The notes under the pieces are model-generated. The model was not told the origin of the DNA. It saw only the letters and a program-made list of their open reading frames with translations, and made no database searches. From positions 118,693 through 182,692 of the forward strand of contig JAFLUM010000001.1 of assembly GCA_022508805.1 (NCBI GenBank): a stretch of DNA of 64,000 bases. The letters are read 5' to 3'. Source of the stretch: Oscillospiraceae bacterium (lineage in GTDB: Bacteria > Bacillota > Clostridia > Oscillospirales > Acutalibacteraceae). Below are positions 15,677 to 24,732 of this stretch, in pieces; position 1 is the first letter of the stretch, and the number at the start of each line of letters is the position of its first letter. A program made the translations under genes and the position numbers.

Positions 15677-17401
15677 ATGAATAAAGGATGTGGGAAGTAT
15701 ATCCCCTTTACACCTGTCCATATTCCCGACAGGCAGTGGCCCTCAAAGGTTATTACTAAGCCGCCCGTTTGGTGCAGTGTTGACCTGCGTGACGGCAATC
15801 AGGCACTTATTGACCCCATGAATCTTGAGGAAAAGCTTGAATATTTTAAAACCCTTATCGATATCGGCTTTAAAGAGATAGAGGTCGGATTCCCCTCCGC
15901 ATCGGAGACGGAATATGAGATACTCAGAACGCTTATCGAAAGAGATCTTATTCCCGATGACGTTACCATACAGGTGCTTGTTCAGTGCCGTGAGCATCTT
16001 ATCAAAAAGACCTTTGAGGCTATTGACGGAGCCAAAAACGTTATCGTCCATTTTTACAATTCCACATCCACCTTACAGCGCAAGGTGGTTTTCAAAACGG
16101 ATATGGACGGTGTTACCGACATCGCGGTCAAAGGTGCTCTTCTTATCAAGAAACTGACCGATGAATTAAAAACTCAAAAGGACGTAAACATCCGCTTTGA
16201 ATATTCCCCCGAAAGCTATTCGGGAACTGAGCCTGACAACGCCGTAAAAATCTGTGAAGAAGTTATGGATGCTCTTGATATCACAGCGGATAACAAGATC
16301 ATCCTCAATCTTCCTGCTACGGTAGAGGGCAGCACTCCCAACGGATACGCTGACCAGATAGAATACTTCTGCCGACACCTTAAAAACCGTGAGAACGCCA
16401 TAATCAGCCTTCACCCCCACAACGACCGCGGAACAGGCGTTGCCGCCGCTGAATTAGGACTTTTGGCAGGCGCCGACAGAATTGAGGGAACTCTTTTCGG
16501 CAACGGTGAACGCACAGGCAACGTGGATATAGTCACTCTCGCTCTTAATATGTACACCCAGGGCATTGACCCGGGTCTTGATTTTTCGGATATCAACAAA
16601 ATTAAGGATATGTTTGAACGCACCACAAAAATGCCCGTTGACCCACGCAAGCCTTACGCAGGAGAGCTTGTGTTCACAGCGTTTTCCGGCTCACATCAGG
16701 ATGCTATCAACAAGGGCAAGCAGTATATGCGTGACAGCGGTACCGACTACTGGGAAGTCCCCTATCTTCCCATCGACCCTGCGGATGTGGGACGTGAATA
16801 TGAGCCCATCATCCGCATAAACAGCCAGTCCGGCAAGGGCGGTGTGGCATATATAATGCAGGAATTCGGATTTAATATGCCAAAGGCTATGCATCCCGAA
16901 TTCAGCAAAATCGTCCAAAAGGTATGCGACGAAAAGGGCAAAGAGCTTCAAAAGGAAGAGGTTTTCTCGCTGTTTGAAGAGGAATACAGAAACGTATGCG
17001 GTCCGTATAAGCTTTTAAATCACAAATTCAGTGAGGAAAAAGAGGAACACGAAATGCTCACAAAGGTGCATTTCATAGGCACTCTCAAGTACGGTGACGA
17101 CAAGCCGCAGGTCATTGAGGGAACGGGTTCAGGTCCTATTGAGGCATTTTTCAGCGCTATTGCAACTGTTGGCATTACAGGATATAAATTCCTTGATTAT
17201 TCCGAACACGCTATCGCCGTAGGTGCAGATGCAAAGGCCTGTTCGTATATCCATCTTCTCAATCCCGACGGCCAAGAGGTTTTCGGCATAGGTATTTCAC
17301 ACAACATCAACTATGCATCCATAAAGGGCATCCTTTGTGCCGTAAACCGTTGCCAGCCGAACACGGTAAGAGAAAAACAGATACCCATATTTTCAAAGTA
17401 A
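15677..17401 (+). CDS. leuA: 2-Isopropylmalate synthase
   Basis: Protein of 574 residues, long-form LeuA. It condenses acetyl-CoA with 2-oxoisovalerate, the committed step to leucine. The N-terminal catalytic barrel shows CSVDLRDGNQALIDPM, ISLHPHNDRGTGVAAAEL and GNGERTGNVDIVTLALN; the C-terminal regulatory domain (about residue 440 on, including VIEGTGSGPIEAFF) binds leucine for feedback control. ATG at 15677 has a GGAGG ribosome binding site; an upstream in-frame ATG at 15638 lies inside the terminator hairpin and is rejected. It is controlled by the T-box. Confidence 0.97.
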   Translation: MNKGCGKYIPFTPVHIPDRQWPSKVITKPPVWCSVDLRDGNQALIDPMNLEEKLEYFKTLIDIGFKEIEVGFPSASETEYEILRTLIERDLIPDDVTIQVLVQCREHLIKKTFEAIDGAKNVIVHFYNSTSTLQRKVVFKTDMDGVTDIAVKGALLIKKLTDELKTQKDVNIRFEYSPESYSGTEPDNAVKICEEVMDALDITADNKIILNLPATVEGSTPNGYADQIEYFCRHLKNRENAIISLHPHNDRGTGVAAAELGLLAGADRIEGTLFGNGERTGNVDIVTLALNMYTQGIDPGLDFSDINKIKDMFERTTKMPVDPRKPYAGELVFTAFSGSHQDAINKGKQYMRDSGTDYWEVPYLPIDPADVGREYEPIIRINSQSGKGGVAYIMQEFGFNMPKAMHPEFSKIVQKVCDEKGKELQKEEVFSLFEEEYRNVCGPYKLLNHKFSEEKEEHEMLTKVHFIGTLKYGDDKPQVIEGTGSGPIEAFFSAIATVGITGYKFLDYSEHAIAVGADAKACSYIHLLNPDGQEVFGIGISHNINYASIKGILCAVNRCQPNTVREKQIPIFSK

Positions 17402-17414
17402 GTGAGGAGTTCTT

Positions 17415-18488
17415 ATGAAAGAATATAACATCGTAGTATTAAAGGGTGACGGAATAGGACCCGAGATAGTTGACGAGGCGCTCAAGGTACTTGATGCGGC
17501 AGGCGAAAAGTACGGCTTTAAATTTAATTACGATTACCGTCATATGGGCGGATGTGCCATTGACGCTTGCGGCGAACCGCTCCCTCAGGAGACCGTTGAT
17601 GCCTGCAAAAAGGCTGACTGCGTATTTTTGGGAGCAGTCGGCGGTCCGAAATGGGACACCCTGCCCGGTAATCTTCGTCCCGAGGCAGGACTTCTCGGTA
17701 TTCGCGGCGCTCTCGGTCTTTATGCCAATCTTCGCCCTGCAAAAATATTTGAGCCGCTTAAAAGTGCATCCCCCATTAAGGACAGCATAATAGGCGACGG
17801 ACTTGATATTATGATAGTCCGCGAGCTTACGGGCGGCATCTATTTCGGCGAGCGCGGCAGAAAAGAGGTCGACGGCGCTCCCGCGGCGTACGATACTGAA
17901 ATGTATTCTGTTCCCGAAATTGAGAGAATTGCCCGCACGGCGTTCAGAATGGCAATGAAACGCAATAAAAAGCTCACCAGCGTTGACAAGGCGAACGTAC
18001 TTGAAAGCTCTCGTCTTTGGAGAGAGACAGTAATTAAAGTATCCGCCGAATTCCCTGAGGTTGAGCTTAATCATATGTATGTTGATAACTGTGCAATGCA
18101 GCTTGTTCGTAATCCGGGTCAGTTTGACGTAATAGTTACCTCAAATATTTTCGGTGATATTCTGTCTGATGAAGCATCGATGATAAGCGGTTCTATCGGA
18201 ATGCTGGCATCCGCAAGCCTTGCCGACGGCAAAATGGGACTTTATGAGCCTATCCACGGCTCTGCTCCCGACATTGCAGGACAGCAAAAGGCAAATCCCC
18301 TTGCCACTATTCTTTCCGCCGCAATGATGCTTCAGTATTCCTTTGACGAGCTTAATGCAGCAAAATCCATTGAAGATGCTGTTAACGTGGCTCTTAAAAC
18401 TGCACGCACGCCCGACATTTTTGAGGACGGCTTTAAAAAGGTCACCACATCTGAAATGGGCGACCTTGTCGTATCACTGTTAAAATAA
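17415..18488 (+). CDS. leuB: 3-Isopropylmalate dehydrogenase
   Basis: Protein of 357 residues. It oxidises and decarboxylates 3-isopropylmalate with NAD+. Family motifs: [16 protein letters not shown] at the N-terminus, [43 protein letters not shown] (substrate and metal site) and [13 protein letters not shown]. It lies 13 bases after leuA. No leuC or leuD (isopropylmalate isomerase) is present in the window, so they must be elsewhere. Confidence 0.97.
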   Translation: MKEYNIVVLKGDGIGPEIVDEALKVLDAAGEKYGFKFNYDYRHMGGCAIDACGEPLPQETVDACKKADCVFLGAVGGPKWDTLPGNLRPEAGLLGIRGALGLYANLRPAKIFEPLKSASPIKDSIIGDGLDIMIVRELTGGIYFGERGRKEVDGAPAAYDTEMYSVPEIERIARTAFRMAMKRNKKLTSVDKANVLESSRLWRETVIKVSAEFPEVELNHMYVDNCAMQLVRNPGQFDVIVTSNIFGDILSDEASMISGSIGMLASASLADGKMGLYEPIHGSAPDIAGQQKANPLATILSAAMMLQYSFDELNAAKSIEDAVNVALKTARTPDIFEDGFKKVTTSEMGDLVVSLLK

Positions 18489-19324
18489 TGAAAAATCTTT
18501 ATATCAGCGATATGGACGGCACCCTACTGCAAAGTAACGGTGTGCTTAGTGACTACGCAAAGCAAAAAATAAACGAATTTTACGAAAAGGGTGTTCTTTT
18601 TTCGGTGGCGACCGCCAGAAGTATGGTGACAGCCACTCCCCTTTTGCAGGATGTGAGATTTTCCGTACCCATAGTGCTTATGAACGGTGTATTCGTGTAC
18701 GATACAGAGCGTAAAATTGCGGTCAAATACCACGAAATAGCCGAATCGGCGATAGATAAAATCTTAAACGCCTTTTTGCAATACGGTATGCATCCGTTTA
18801 TGTTCCTTTACGGCGATGACGGGAATTTATCCATAAAATGTGCAGAATTTGACAACGACGGTATGCGAAAATTTTACGATTACCGTAAAAATATGCTCCG
18901 TTGGCTTTTTTGTGAAATCGAAAATTTCAGCCATATCACAAAGGGTCAGCATCCCGTTTATATCAACTATTTTGCTCCCTATGAACAGCTAAAGCCTGTG
19001 ATAGATATCCTTGAAACCGTTGAACATATCAGCTTTGCGTTCTATAAGGACAGCTATTCCGACGATTGGCTTGTTGAAATATACAGCGCGGACGCTTCAA
19101 AGGCAAATGCTGCAAGGGATACGGCGGATTTCGTGAAGGCAGACGGCATAACCGCATTCGGAGATAATCTGAACGATATAATTATGTTGAATTCTGCTGA
19201 TAGAGCAGTCGCCGTAAGCAACGCGGTGGAAGACGTAAAAAATATCGCCGACATAATAATCGGCGATAACAACAGCGACAGTGTAGTTAAATTTATAGCA
19301 GAAGAAAATGGGATAGAAATATAA
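18488..19324 (+). CDS. Cof-type HAD superfamily phosphatase
   Basis: Protein of 278 residues. The HAD motifs are DMDGTLLQ at residues 8-15 (catalytic aspartates), a threonine/serine motif in SVATARS, and the C-terminal GDNLNDIIML with VAVSNAVEDVK; the insert between is a type IIB cap as in the Cof/YbiV group. These enzymes dephosphorylate sugar phosphates or cofactors. The start overlaps the leuB stop by one base (TAATG), so translation is coupled, but no leucine-specific role is evident. Confidence 0.9.
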   Translation: MKNLYISDMDGTLLQSNGVLSDYAKQKINEFYEKGVLFSVATARSMVTATPLLQDVRFSVPIVLMNGVFVYDTERKIAVKYHEIAESAIDKILNAFLQYGMHPFMFLYGDDGNLSIKCAEFDNDGMRKFYDYRKNMLRWLFCEIENFSHITKGQHPVYINYFAPYEQLKPVIDILETVEHISFAFYKDSYSDDWLVEIYSADASKANAARDTADFVKADGITAFGDNLNDIIMLNSADRAVAVSNAVEDVKNIADIIIGDNNSDSVVKFIAEENGIEI

Positions 19325-19330
19325 ACTAAT

Positions 19331-19368
19331 AATGACCACTTGTCAAACGACAGGTGGTCATTATTTTT
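19331..19368 (+). terminator. Terminator of the leucine operon
   Basis: A 14-pair stem, AATGACCACTTGTC and GACAGGTGGTCATT with a 4-base loop, followed by TTTTT. Lies 6 bases after the HAD gene. Confidence 0.92.
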
Positions 19369-19441
19369 GCTTTCAAGTTTACAAACCCATTACAATATCG
19401 TAATATCAAGTGTCAACTTAGATAATTACTGAGCAAACACA

Positions 19442-19645
19442 CTAAATAAACCATTGCCCAAATTCTTCTTTTTCTTCTTTCATACAATTCTTGCAAAAAT
19501 GTATTCTACTATCGCTACCCTCTTTTGCTTCTTGTACACTGTCAAACTCTTTTCTGTGTTCAATCTTCATACTATGACAGTTTCCATTCGATGAATCCGT
19601 CCTGTGCAGTTTTCCCGTTGCAGTACTTAAAACATACTTTTTCAT
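19442..19645 (-). CDS. Small putative metal-binding protein, Ada-zinc-site-like
   Basis: About 67 residues. The pattern YVLSTATGKLHRTD, then C with KIEHRKEFDSVQEAKE, then CKNC at the C-terminus, resembles the small zinc-binding module at the N-terminus of Ada and in nuclease-linked YVGN...FH...C...CxxC proteins; two H/C positions and the CxxC could bind zinc. ATG at 19645 follows AGGTGA from the end of the upstream gene, to which it is translationally linked. It is the last gene of an AT-rich three-gene unit. Function unknown. Confidence 0.6.
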   Translation of the reverse strand: MKKYVLSTATGKLHRTDSSNGNCHSMKIEHRKEFDSVQEAKEGSDSRIHFCKNCMKEEKEEFGQWFI

Positions 19646-19646
19646 A

Positions 19647-20381
19647 TTAGTCACCTATTTCTATTCTTGCAATTGCTTGAGCGCTGATATTTGCTTTGCT
19701 CATGCCAAAATACTTACAATCATCTCTGTATTGTTTTCCGATTTCTGCATCTTTAAAATCGAAGACATATAATGCCTGATGACTGTCAATGATGTTTCCT
19801 GCCGCATCATAAAAATATATATTACTTGCAAAACTGCTCGCATGTGGACTATCATGGTTTGAAACCTTTTCATATGTAATATAAATCGTTAATCCCGTGC
19901 CATTATCTGTGTATTGTATAGAATAATCTATTATTTTTACTGCCGCTCCTCTATCATATATAAGATTATCATACACAACTTCAATATCATTTACCGGTGC
20001 CGCAGTTATCGCCTCTGTCGGTGCAGCAGTAACAATTTCATTGTTGCCAAAATCATTATCGTTTGACTCTACATAATTATTATTGCCGTTGTTGTTTTGA
20101 TTGCCCTCTGAACCGCCGCCTATGCTTAAAATTGCGACAATGAGTAAAACGATAACCACTGCAATAACACCAAAAATAATTATCGTCTTTTTATTTAATG
20201 ACTTTTTGTTTTTCCCTTGAATGACTTTTGCATTATCATTTTCAATTTTCTCTTCATTTACTGCTATAGGTACATTTGTTTCCGTAGGTGCAACAGATGA
20301 CTGTTGTGCAACTGCTGTCCCGCATTGATCACAAAATTTTGCATTTTCATTTAATTCTTTTCCGCAATTTTGGCATTTCAT
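19647..20381 (-). CDS. Zinc-ribbon membrane protein with extracytoplasmic domain
   Basis: Protein of 244 residues. An N-terminal zinc ribbon (MKCQNCGKELNENAKFCDQCG, two CxxC pairs, described here by positions 1-21) is followed by a charged linker, one membrane helix near residues 68-90 (IIIFGVIAVVIVLLIVAIL), an asparagine-rich stretch and an extracytoplasmic domain with YSIQYTDNGTGLTIYITY, reminiscent of beta-sandwich DUF4352/FxLYD-type folds. An AAAGGAG ribosome binding site is present. Its neighbour upstream has the same plan. Function unknown; sensing or cell-envelope roles are guesses. Confidence 0.75.
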   Translation of the reverse strand: MKCQNCGKELNENAKFCDQCGTAVAQQSSVAPTETNVPIAVNEEKIENDNAKVIQGKNKKSLNKKTIIIFGVIAVVIVLLIVAILSIGGGSEGNQNNNGNNNYVESNDNDFGNNEIVTAAPTEAITAAPVNDIEVVYDNLIYDRGAAVKIIDYSIQYTDNGTGLTIYITYEKVSNHDSPHASSFASNIYFYDAAGNIIDSHQALYVFDFKDAEIGKQYRDDCKYFGMSKANISAQAIARIEIGD

Positions 20382-20394
20382 AATTATTTCTCCT

Positions 20395-21051
20395 TTACCA
20401 ACTTATATCAAATTCTATTTTTATGTTTTGCTGTCTACCTGCAACATAGGTTGCAAGTTGGCAATACAAAGTTGTGGGGCGTTGTACATCCAAATCCGCA
20501 ATCGGAACTCTTATTGTGAGTTTTTGGTATACACCCTTTTGTACAGTAGAATTTTCGTATTCATATTCAAGAGGTACGGTTTTACTGAAAGTATCGTTTA
20601 TTGACGCCGTACCGAAACCTCTGAATTGAACAGTGTATTCCGAATTGATTTGCGCTTTAACAGGTATATACACATAACCATTTTCAATATATGGCATGTA
20701 CACATTCCACTCATCGAAATTATTGTTTCCGTCAATAGAATACCAACTCATAACGATATTTGATGCATATTGTTTTCTAACATTATCATACTGAGCAACA
20801 CTATCATCGCTTGACGAATTATTGCTGACAAGCTTGATACACAATATACCAAACAACAAAACTATGATTACTACGCCGATTACAATAAGAATGTGATTTT
20901 TATTTGTTTTGCGTGATGCCTGAACACCGACATTTCCTTCAGTATTGACTGATGTGTTAATTTGTGCCGAAATATTTGCACCGCACTCGTCGCAAAATTT
21001 CGCGGTTGATTTTATCTCCGCACCACATTGCGGACATATTTTTGATTCCAT
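20395..21051 (-). CDS. Zinc-ribbon membrane protein, first gene of XRE-controlled unit
   Basis: About 218 residues. Zinc ribbon with ICPQCGAEIKSTAKFCDECG at the N-terminus, a membrane helix near residues 50-72 (HILIVIGVVIIVLLFGILCI), and an extracytoplasmic beta-rich domain. The ATG at 21051 is preferred because AAGGAGG lies 8 bases upstream; the ATG at 21057 sits directly on that site. It is preceded by a strong promoter in which mirrored operator palindromes are embedded. Same architecture as the next gene, but the extracytoplasmic parts show no close similarity by eye. Confidence 0.75.
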   Translation of the reverse strand: MESKICPQCGAEIKSTAKFCDECGANISAQINTSVNTEGNVGVQASRKTNKNHILIVIGVVIIVLLFGILCIKLVSNNSSSDDSVAQYDNVRKQYASNIVMSWYSIDGNNNFDEWNVYMPYIENGYVYIPVKAQINSEYTVQFRGFGTASINDTFSKTVPLEYEYENSTVQKGVYQKLTIRVPIADLDVQRPTTLYCQLATYVAGRQQNIKIEFDISW

Positions 21052-21071
21052 TTCCATCCCTCCTTAACTAC

Positions 21072-21100
21072 ATTTTATCTGAATTACAGATAAAAGTCAA
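21072..21100 (-). promoter_or_regulatory. Promoter of the zinc-ribbon genes
   Basis: On the minus strand, TTGACT (21095-21100), exactly 17 bases, then TAAAAT (21072-21077). The spacer is almost entirely the left operator palindrome. Confidence 0.8.
21075..21093. promoter_or_regulatory. Operator palindrome 1 for the XRE repressor
   Basis: TTATCTGAATTACAGATAA is a 19-base near-perfect palindrome (arms TTATCTG and CAGATAA) that fills the spacer between -35 and -10 of the minus-strand promoter. An inverted copy lies 25 bases away, centre to centre. Confidence 0.78.
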
Positions 21101-21118
21101 TATCTGTAATTCAGATAA
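21100..21118. promoter_or_regulatory. Operator palindrome 2 for the XRE repressor
   Basis: ATATCTGTAATTCAGATAA is the reverse complement of operator 1 in 18 of 19 positions. It lies between the minus-strand -35 element and the divergent repressor gene, so it could also govern the repressor's own promoter. Confidence 0.75.
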
Positions 21119-21144
21119 CACATAATAATCCCGAGGTGATTATT

Positions 21145-21348
21145 ATGGTTTTTAAGCATATCAGAGATCTTCGTGAGGATTCTGATTTGCGGCAAAAGGA
21201 TATTGCGAAAATTCTTAATGTTTCACAAAACACATATTCACAATATGAAACGGGTGTTATTGCACTGACAGCAGAAGTGCTTATAAAGCTTGCCGATTAC
21301 TATAATGTGAGCGTTGACTATCTTCTTGACAGAACAGATGAAAAATAA
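21145..21348 (+). CDS. XRE/Cro-CI family repressor (single-domain)
   Basis: 67 residues consisting almost only of a helix-turn-helix domain: FKHIRDLREDSDLRQKDIAK, then NVSQNTYSQYETG, the recognition helix and its flank, and ADYYNVSVDYLLDRTDE. ATG at 21145 lies 8 bases after GAGG; a GTG at 21136 is in frame but overlaps that site. It is divergent from the zinc-ribbon genes and separated by two mirrored palindromes, so it most likely represses that unit and perhaps itself (inference). Similar short XRE proteins control many mobile or stress cassettes. Confidence 0.88.
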   Translation: MVFKHIRDLREDSDLRQKDIAKILNVSQNTYSQYETGVIALTAEVLIKLADYYNVSVDYLLDRTDEK

Positions 21349-21378
21349 AAAGCCGAGCGAAACTGCTCGGCAATTTTT
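21347..21378. terminator. Bidirectional terminator between the XRE gene and pepT
   Basis: GCCGAGC (21352-21358) and GCTCGGC (21365-21371) form a perfect 7-pair stem with a GAAACT loop; a T run follows on the plus strand and an A run precedes it, so it can serve both convergent genes. Confidence 0.85.
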
Positions 21379-21384
21379 ATTTAT

Positions 21385-22584
21385 TCACATTTTAGCAAGC
21401 TCAATCAGAATCTCGGTCATTTTTACCATTGAATCAACCGATACAAATTCGTGAATGCTGTGGAAATTTGCACCGCCTGTTGAAAGATTCGGGCACGGAA
21501 GACCTTTATAAGAGAGAGTCGCTCCGTCTGTTCCGCCTCTTATGGGAATGATTTTCGGCGTTACGCCTACATTTTCCATCGCCTTTTCCGCGTTTCTTAT
21601 AAGCTCCATATGGGGAAGAATTTTCGGTTTCATATTATAATAGCTGTCCTTCAATTGGAGAACGACCGTGCCATCCCCGTAAACCGAATTTATATAAGAT
21701 GCCGCATTTTCCGCAAAGGCTTTGCGCTTTTCAAATAGCTCCCTATCATGCTCACGGATAATCATTTGAACCGTTGTCTTTGTTTCATCGCCTGAAATGC
21801 CGCAAATATGGTAAAATCCCTCATAATTTTCCGTATGTTCAGGCGTTTCGGCTTTTGGGAACAGGTTAATAAGCTCGTTTGCAATAAGCACTGAATTTTT
21901 CATTTTGTTTTTTGCTTCACCAGGGTGAATATTTATTCCGTTCACCGTAAACACAGCCGATGCGGCATTAAAGTTTTCATACTCTATTTCGCCCAAAAGC
22001 CCGCCGTCAACGGTATAAGCATATTTTGCACGGAATTTTGAAAAATCAAAATTATCCGCCCCCCTGCCGATTTCTTCATCAGGCGTTATGCAAACTGAAA
22101 TCCCCTTGTGCTTGATTTCCGGATGCTCAATAAGATAACTGCAAGCGGTAACTATCTCCGCAATGCCTGCTTTATCATCTGCACCTAAAAGTGTTGTTCC
22201 GTCAGTTACGATCAATTCCTGACCCACAAATTCACTCAAAAACGGATAAGCCGCAGCGCTTATTTCACCGGATTTTTTAAGCTTAATATCTCCGCCTGTA
22301 TAGGTAAGGATTTCGGGGCAAATGTCCTTTCCCGAAACAGAGGACGAAGTGTCCATATGCGCAATAAAGCCTACAGCATCGTCCGAGCCGTTATTGGCGG
22401 GCAAAAAGGCATACACATAACCGTTTTCATCCATTTGAACTTCACTTAAGCCGATTTTTTGGAGTTCTTCTTCTAAATATTCGCCGAAAATCATTTGACT
22501 GTTTGTAGAAGGTACAGCTTCGCTTTCTTCACAAGAGGTTGTTTCAAAGGAAACGTATCTTAAAAATCTTTCTTTAATATCCAT
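21385..22584 (-). CDS. pepT: Peptidase T (tripeptidase)
   Basis: Protein of 399 residues of peptidase family M20B, releasing the N-terminal residue of tripeptides in the cytosol. Zinc ligands and catalytic residues are visible in FIAHMDTSS, LLGADDKAGIAEI, CITPDEEIGRGADNFD and the C-terminal GGTDGATLS...STGGANFHSIHE. It follows pepD by four bases and is probably co-transcribed with it. Confidence 0.95.
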   Translation of the reverse strand: MDIKERFLRYVSFETTSCEESEAVPSTNSQMIFGEYLEEELQKIGLSEVQMDENGYVYAFLPANNGSDDAVGFIAHMDTSSSVSGKDICPEILTYTGGDIKLKKSGEISAAAYPFLSEFVGQELIVTDGTTLLGADDKAGIAEIVTACSYLIEHPEIKHKGISVCITPDEEIGRGADNFDFSKFRAKYAYTVDGGLLGEIEYENFNAASAVFTVNGINIHPGEAKNKMKNSVLIANELINLFPKAETPEHTENYEGFYHICGISGDETKTTVQMIIREHDRELFEKRKAFAENAASYINSVYGDGTVVLQLKDSYYNMKPKILPHMELIRNAEKAMENVGVTPKIIPIRGGTDGATLSYKGLPCPNLSTGGANFHSIHEFVSVDSMVKMTEILIELAKM

Positions 22585-22588
22585 TTTC

Positions 22589-23998
22589 TTACCTCAAATT
22601 TTTAAGGATTTCGCAAAGGAATTTGTAGGTTCTTTGCGTGGAAGAAACCGAAAGGCGTTCACGGGCGGTGTGAATATCAAACAAATCAGGACCGAAGGAT
22701 ACAGCATCAAGTCCGTCGATTTTATCACAGAAAAAGCCGCATTCAAGCCCTGCGTGAATAACATCTACCGTGGGTTTTCTGCCGTAAAGGCTTTCAAAGG
22801 TTTTGATCATTACGTCACGAAGAGGTGAATTTTCTCTGTATTCCCACGCAGGATAATGACCGTGATCGGAATAGTCCGCGCCAAAATCCTTTGCAATTTT
22901 TGAAAGTTCCTTTAATACTCCGTCTTTTTCGGAATTGACCGAGCTTCTGACGGAAAAAGTGCATAAAAGACTGCCGTTTTCTGTTTTCAGTACGCCTAAA
23001 TTTAAAGACGTTTGAACGAGGTTGGGGATTTGAGCGTTCATTTTCTGCACGCCGTTGGGGAAAGAGCTAATAAGCTTTACTATTTCCTTCGATGTTTCTT
23101 CGTCTGCAACGGAGCGTTCTTCACCGTCAGTTACGGTAATTTTCAAATTCGGTTCATCCGCATTTTTCTTGTTATTTATAAATTCCCTTACAATTTCGTT
23201 TAAATCGCAGTCGGTACTAAGCTCACATTCGCACTCGTTGGGTATAACGTTGTCCTTTGCCCCACCTGCAATATGGGCTAACTGAAAATGGGGGATTTTA
23301 TTCAGAAGTTCAGCCATAAGCTTGTTGGCATTGTATCTGTTTTTGTGTATTTCAACTCCCGAATGACCGCCCGCAAGGCCTGAGATCACAATTTTTTTCG
23401 TGTCTTTTCTTTCACTGAAATGTACGGATTTTTTAATTTCTGCCCGAGCTCCCCCTGCGCACCCTGCAGTCAAAACGCCTTCGTCTTCTGAGTCAATATT
23501 TATTAAAATTTTGCCCTCTAAAAGTGAAGTATTAAAACCTGCCGCACCGTACATTCCCGTTTCTTCATCAGTCGTGAAAAGCACCTCAAGGGGCGGATGC
23601 AAAAGAGAATTGCTGTCCAGCACGCTGAGCGCCATTGCCACGGCTATACCGTCATCTCCTCCCAAGGTCGTACCCTTTGCAGATACAAAATCGCCGTTTA
23701 AAGAAAGAATCAACGGATCCTTTAAAAAATCTATCGGAACGCCGCTGTCCTTTTCGCAAACCATATCAAGATGCCCCTGCAAAATGACCGTTGGACTGTT
23801 TTCATAGCCTTTAGAGGCATCCTTTCTTATGATCACGTTATTCCATTCGTCTTGAGTATAGGACAGTCCGTGTTTCTTTGCAAAGTCCACGCAATAATCG
23901 CTTATTTGTTTCGTATTACCCGAACCGTGAGGAATAGCGCACAAATCCTCAAAATAATCAAAAACTTTTTTCGGTTCTAAGTTTTCAAGAACTCTCAT
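22589..23998 (-). CDS. pepD: Aminoacyl-histidine dipeptidase (beta-Ala-His dipeptidase)
   Basis: Protein of 469 residues of the M20C (PepD) family, a dinuclear zinc dipeptidase. Motifs: CAIPHGSGNTKQ, VILQGHLDMVCEKDSG, TLGGDDGIAVAMALSVL, LFTTDEETGMYGA and the C-terminal HAGLECGFF. Normal length. It precedes pepT, so the two would complete peptide degradation after uptake. Confidence 0.95.
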   Translation of the reverse strand: MRVLENLEPKKVFDYFEDLCAIPHGSGNTKQISDYCVDFAKKHGLSYTQDEWNNVIIRKDASKGYENSPTVILQGHLDMVCEKDSGVPIDFLKDPLILSLNGDFVSAKGTTLGGDDGIAVAMALSVLDSNSLLHPPLEVLFTTDEETGMYGAAGFNTSLLEGKILINIDSEDEGVLTAGCAGGARAEIKKSVHFSERKDTKKIVISGLAGGHSGVEIHKNRYNANKLMAELLNKIPHFQLAHIAGGAKDNVIPNECECELSTDCDLNEIVREFINNKKNADEPNLKITVTDGEERSVADEETSKEIVKLISSFPNGVQKMNAQIPNLVQTSLNLGVLKTENGSLLCTFSVRSSVNSEKDGVLKELSKIAKDFGADYSDHGHYPAWEYRENSPLRDVMIKTFESLYGRKPTVDVIHAGLECGFFCDKIDGLDAVSFGPDLFDIHTARERLSVSSTQRTYKFLCEILKNLR

Positions 23999-24024
23999 TT
24001 ATTAAAAATTCACCTTTCTGTTAA

Positions 24025-24052
24025 TATGGGAGGGTGTGTAAACCCTCCCATA
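24025..24052 (-). terminator. Hairpin after eda, possible terminator
   Basis: TATGGGAGGG and CCCTCCCATA form a perfect 10-pair stem with an 8-base loop. There is no clear T run after it on the minus strand, so termination efficiency is uncertain. It ends the hexuronate operon. Confidence 0.6.
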
Positions 24053-24060
24053 CGGTCGTT

Positions 24061-24717
24061 TTATTTGCCTGCAAGCTCTGCACGGGCAATTTTTATGTTC
24101 TCAACAAAGCGTTTGCCTGTCTCGGTGATTTTCTTGTAGTCGCCTGTTTTAGCTCCTGCCGTAAGGGATGAACCTGCTCCGACAGCTACAGCGCCCGCCT
24201 TTATCCACTCGCCTACATTGTCGGCATCAACGCCGCCCGTGGGCATAATTTTTGCGTAGGGAATAGGTCCTCTTATATCCTTTATTATTTTCGGTCCGAA
24301 AAGATCGGCAGGGAAAACCTTAAGAATATCTGCTCCGTTCTCCATTGCGGTAAGACCCTCCGTTACGGTCATAATGCCCGGCATCATAGGAACTCTGTAG
24401 CGGTTACAAAGATGAAGCGTTTCAAGGTCAAGCGCAGGGCTTACGATATATTCAGCGCCCGAAAGCATTGCTATTCTCGCTGTGGTTGCATCAAGCACCG
24501 TACCTGCACCGAGAATAATCTGCTCGGGAGTATAGCGCTTTGCAAGCTCTTCAATTACCTTGTCGGCGTGGGGAACCGTAAATGTAAGCTCAATTGCCGC
24601 AACGCCGCCCTCAATGCAAGCGTCAGTAATGCGGATAGCCTTGTCAACCGACTCCGCGCGGACAACGGCAACAATACCGCAGTCCTGAATTCTGGTTATA
24701 ATTTTTTCTTTATCCAT
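24061..24717 (-). CDS. eda: 2-Keto-3-deoxy-6-phosphogluconate aldolase
   Basis: Protein of 218 residues. This class I aldolase splits KDPG into pyruvate and glyceraldehyde 3-phosphate. The Schiff-base lysine lies in DILKVFPADLFGPKIIKDIRG, and the N-terminal VAVVRAESVDKAI, EGGVAAIELTFTVPHA and LGAGTVLD motifs are typical. Last gene of the uxuA-uxuB-kdgK-eda operon, where it completes hexuronate breakdown. Confidence 0.95.
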   Translation of the reverse strand: MDKEKIITRIQDCGIVAVVRAESVDKAIRITDACIEGGVAAIELTFTVPHADKVIEELAKRYTPEQIILGAGTVLDATTARIAMLSGAEYIVSPALDLETLHLCNRYRVPMMPGIMTVTEGLTAMENGADILKVFPADLFGPKIIKDIRGPIPYAKIMPTGGVDADNVGEWIKAGAVAVGAGSSLTAGAKTGDYKKITETGKRFVENIKIARAELAGK

Positions 24718-24732
24718 AAGTTTATCCTCCGA

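Noticed and set aside
15638..17401. Longer leuA reading starting at 15638
   Set aside because: The ATG lies in the loop of the T-box terminator hairpin; the ATG at 15677 has GGAGG and the normal LeuA start.
17439..18074. 211-codon minus-strand open frame
   Set aside because: Antisense to leuB, which has all family motifs.
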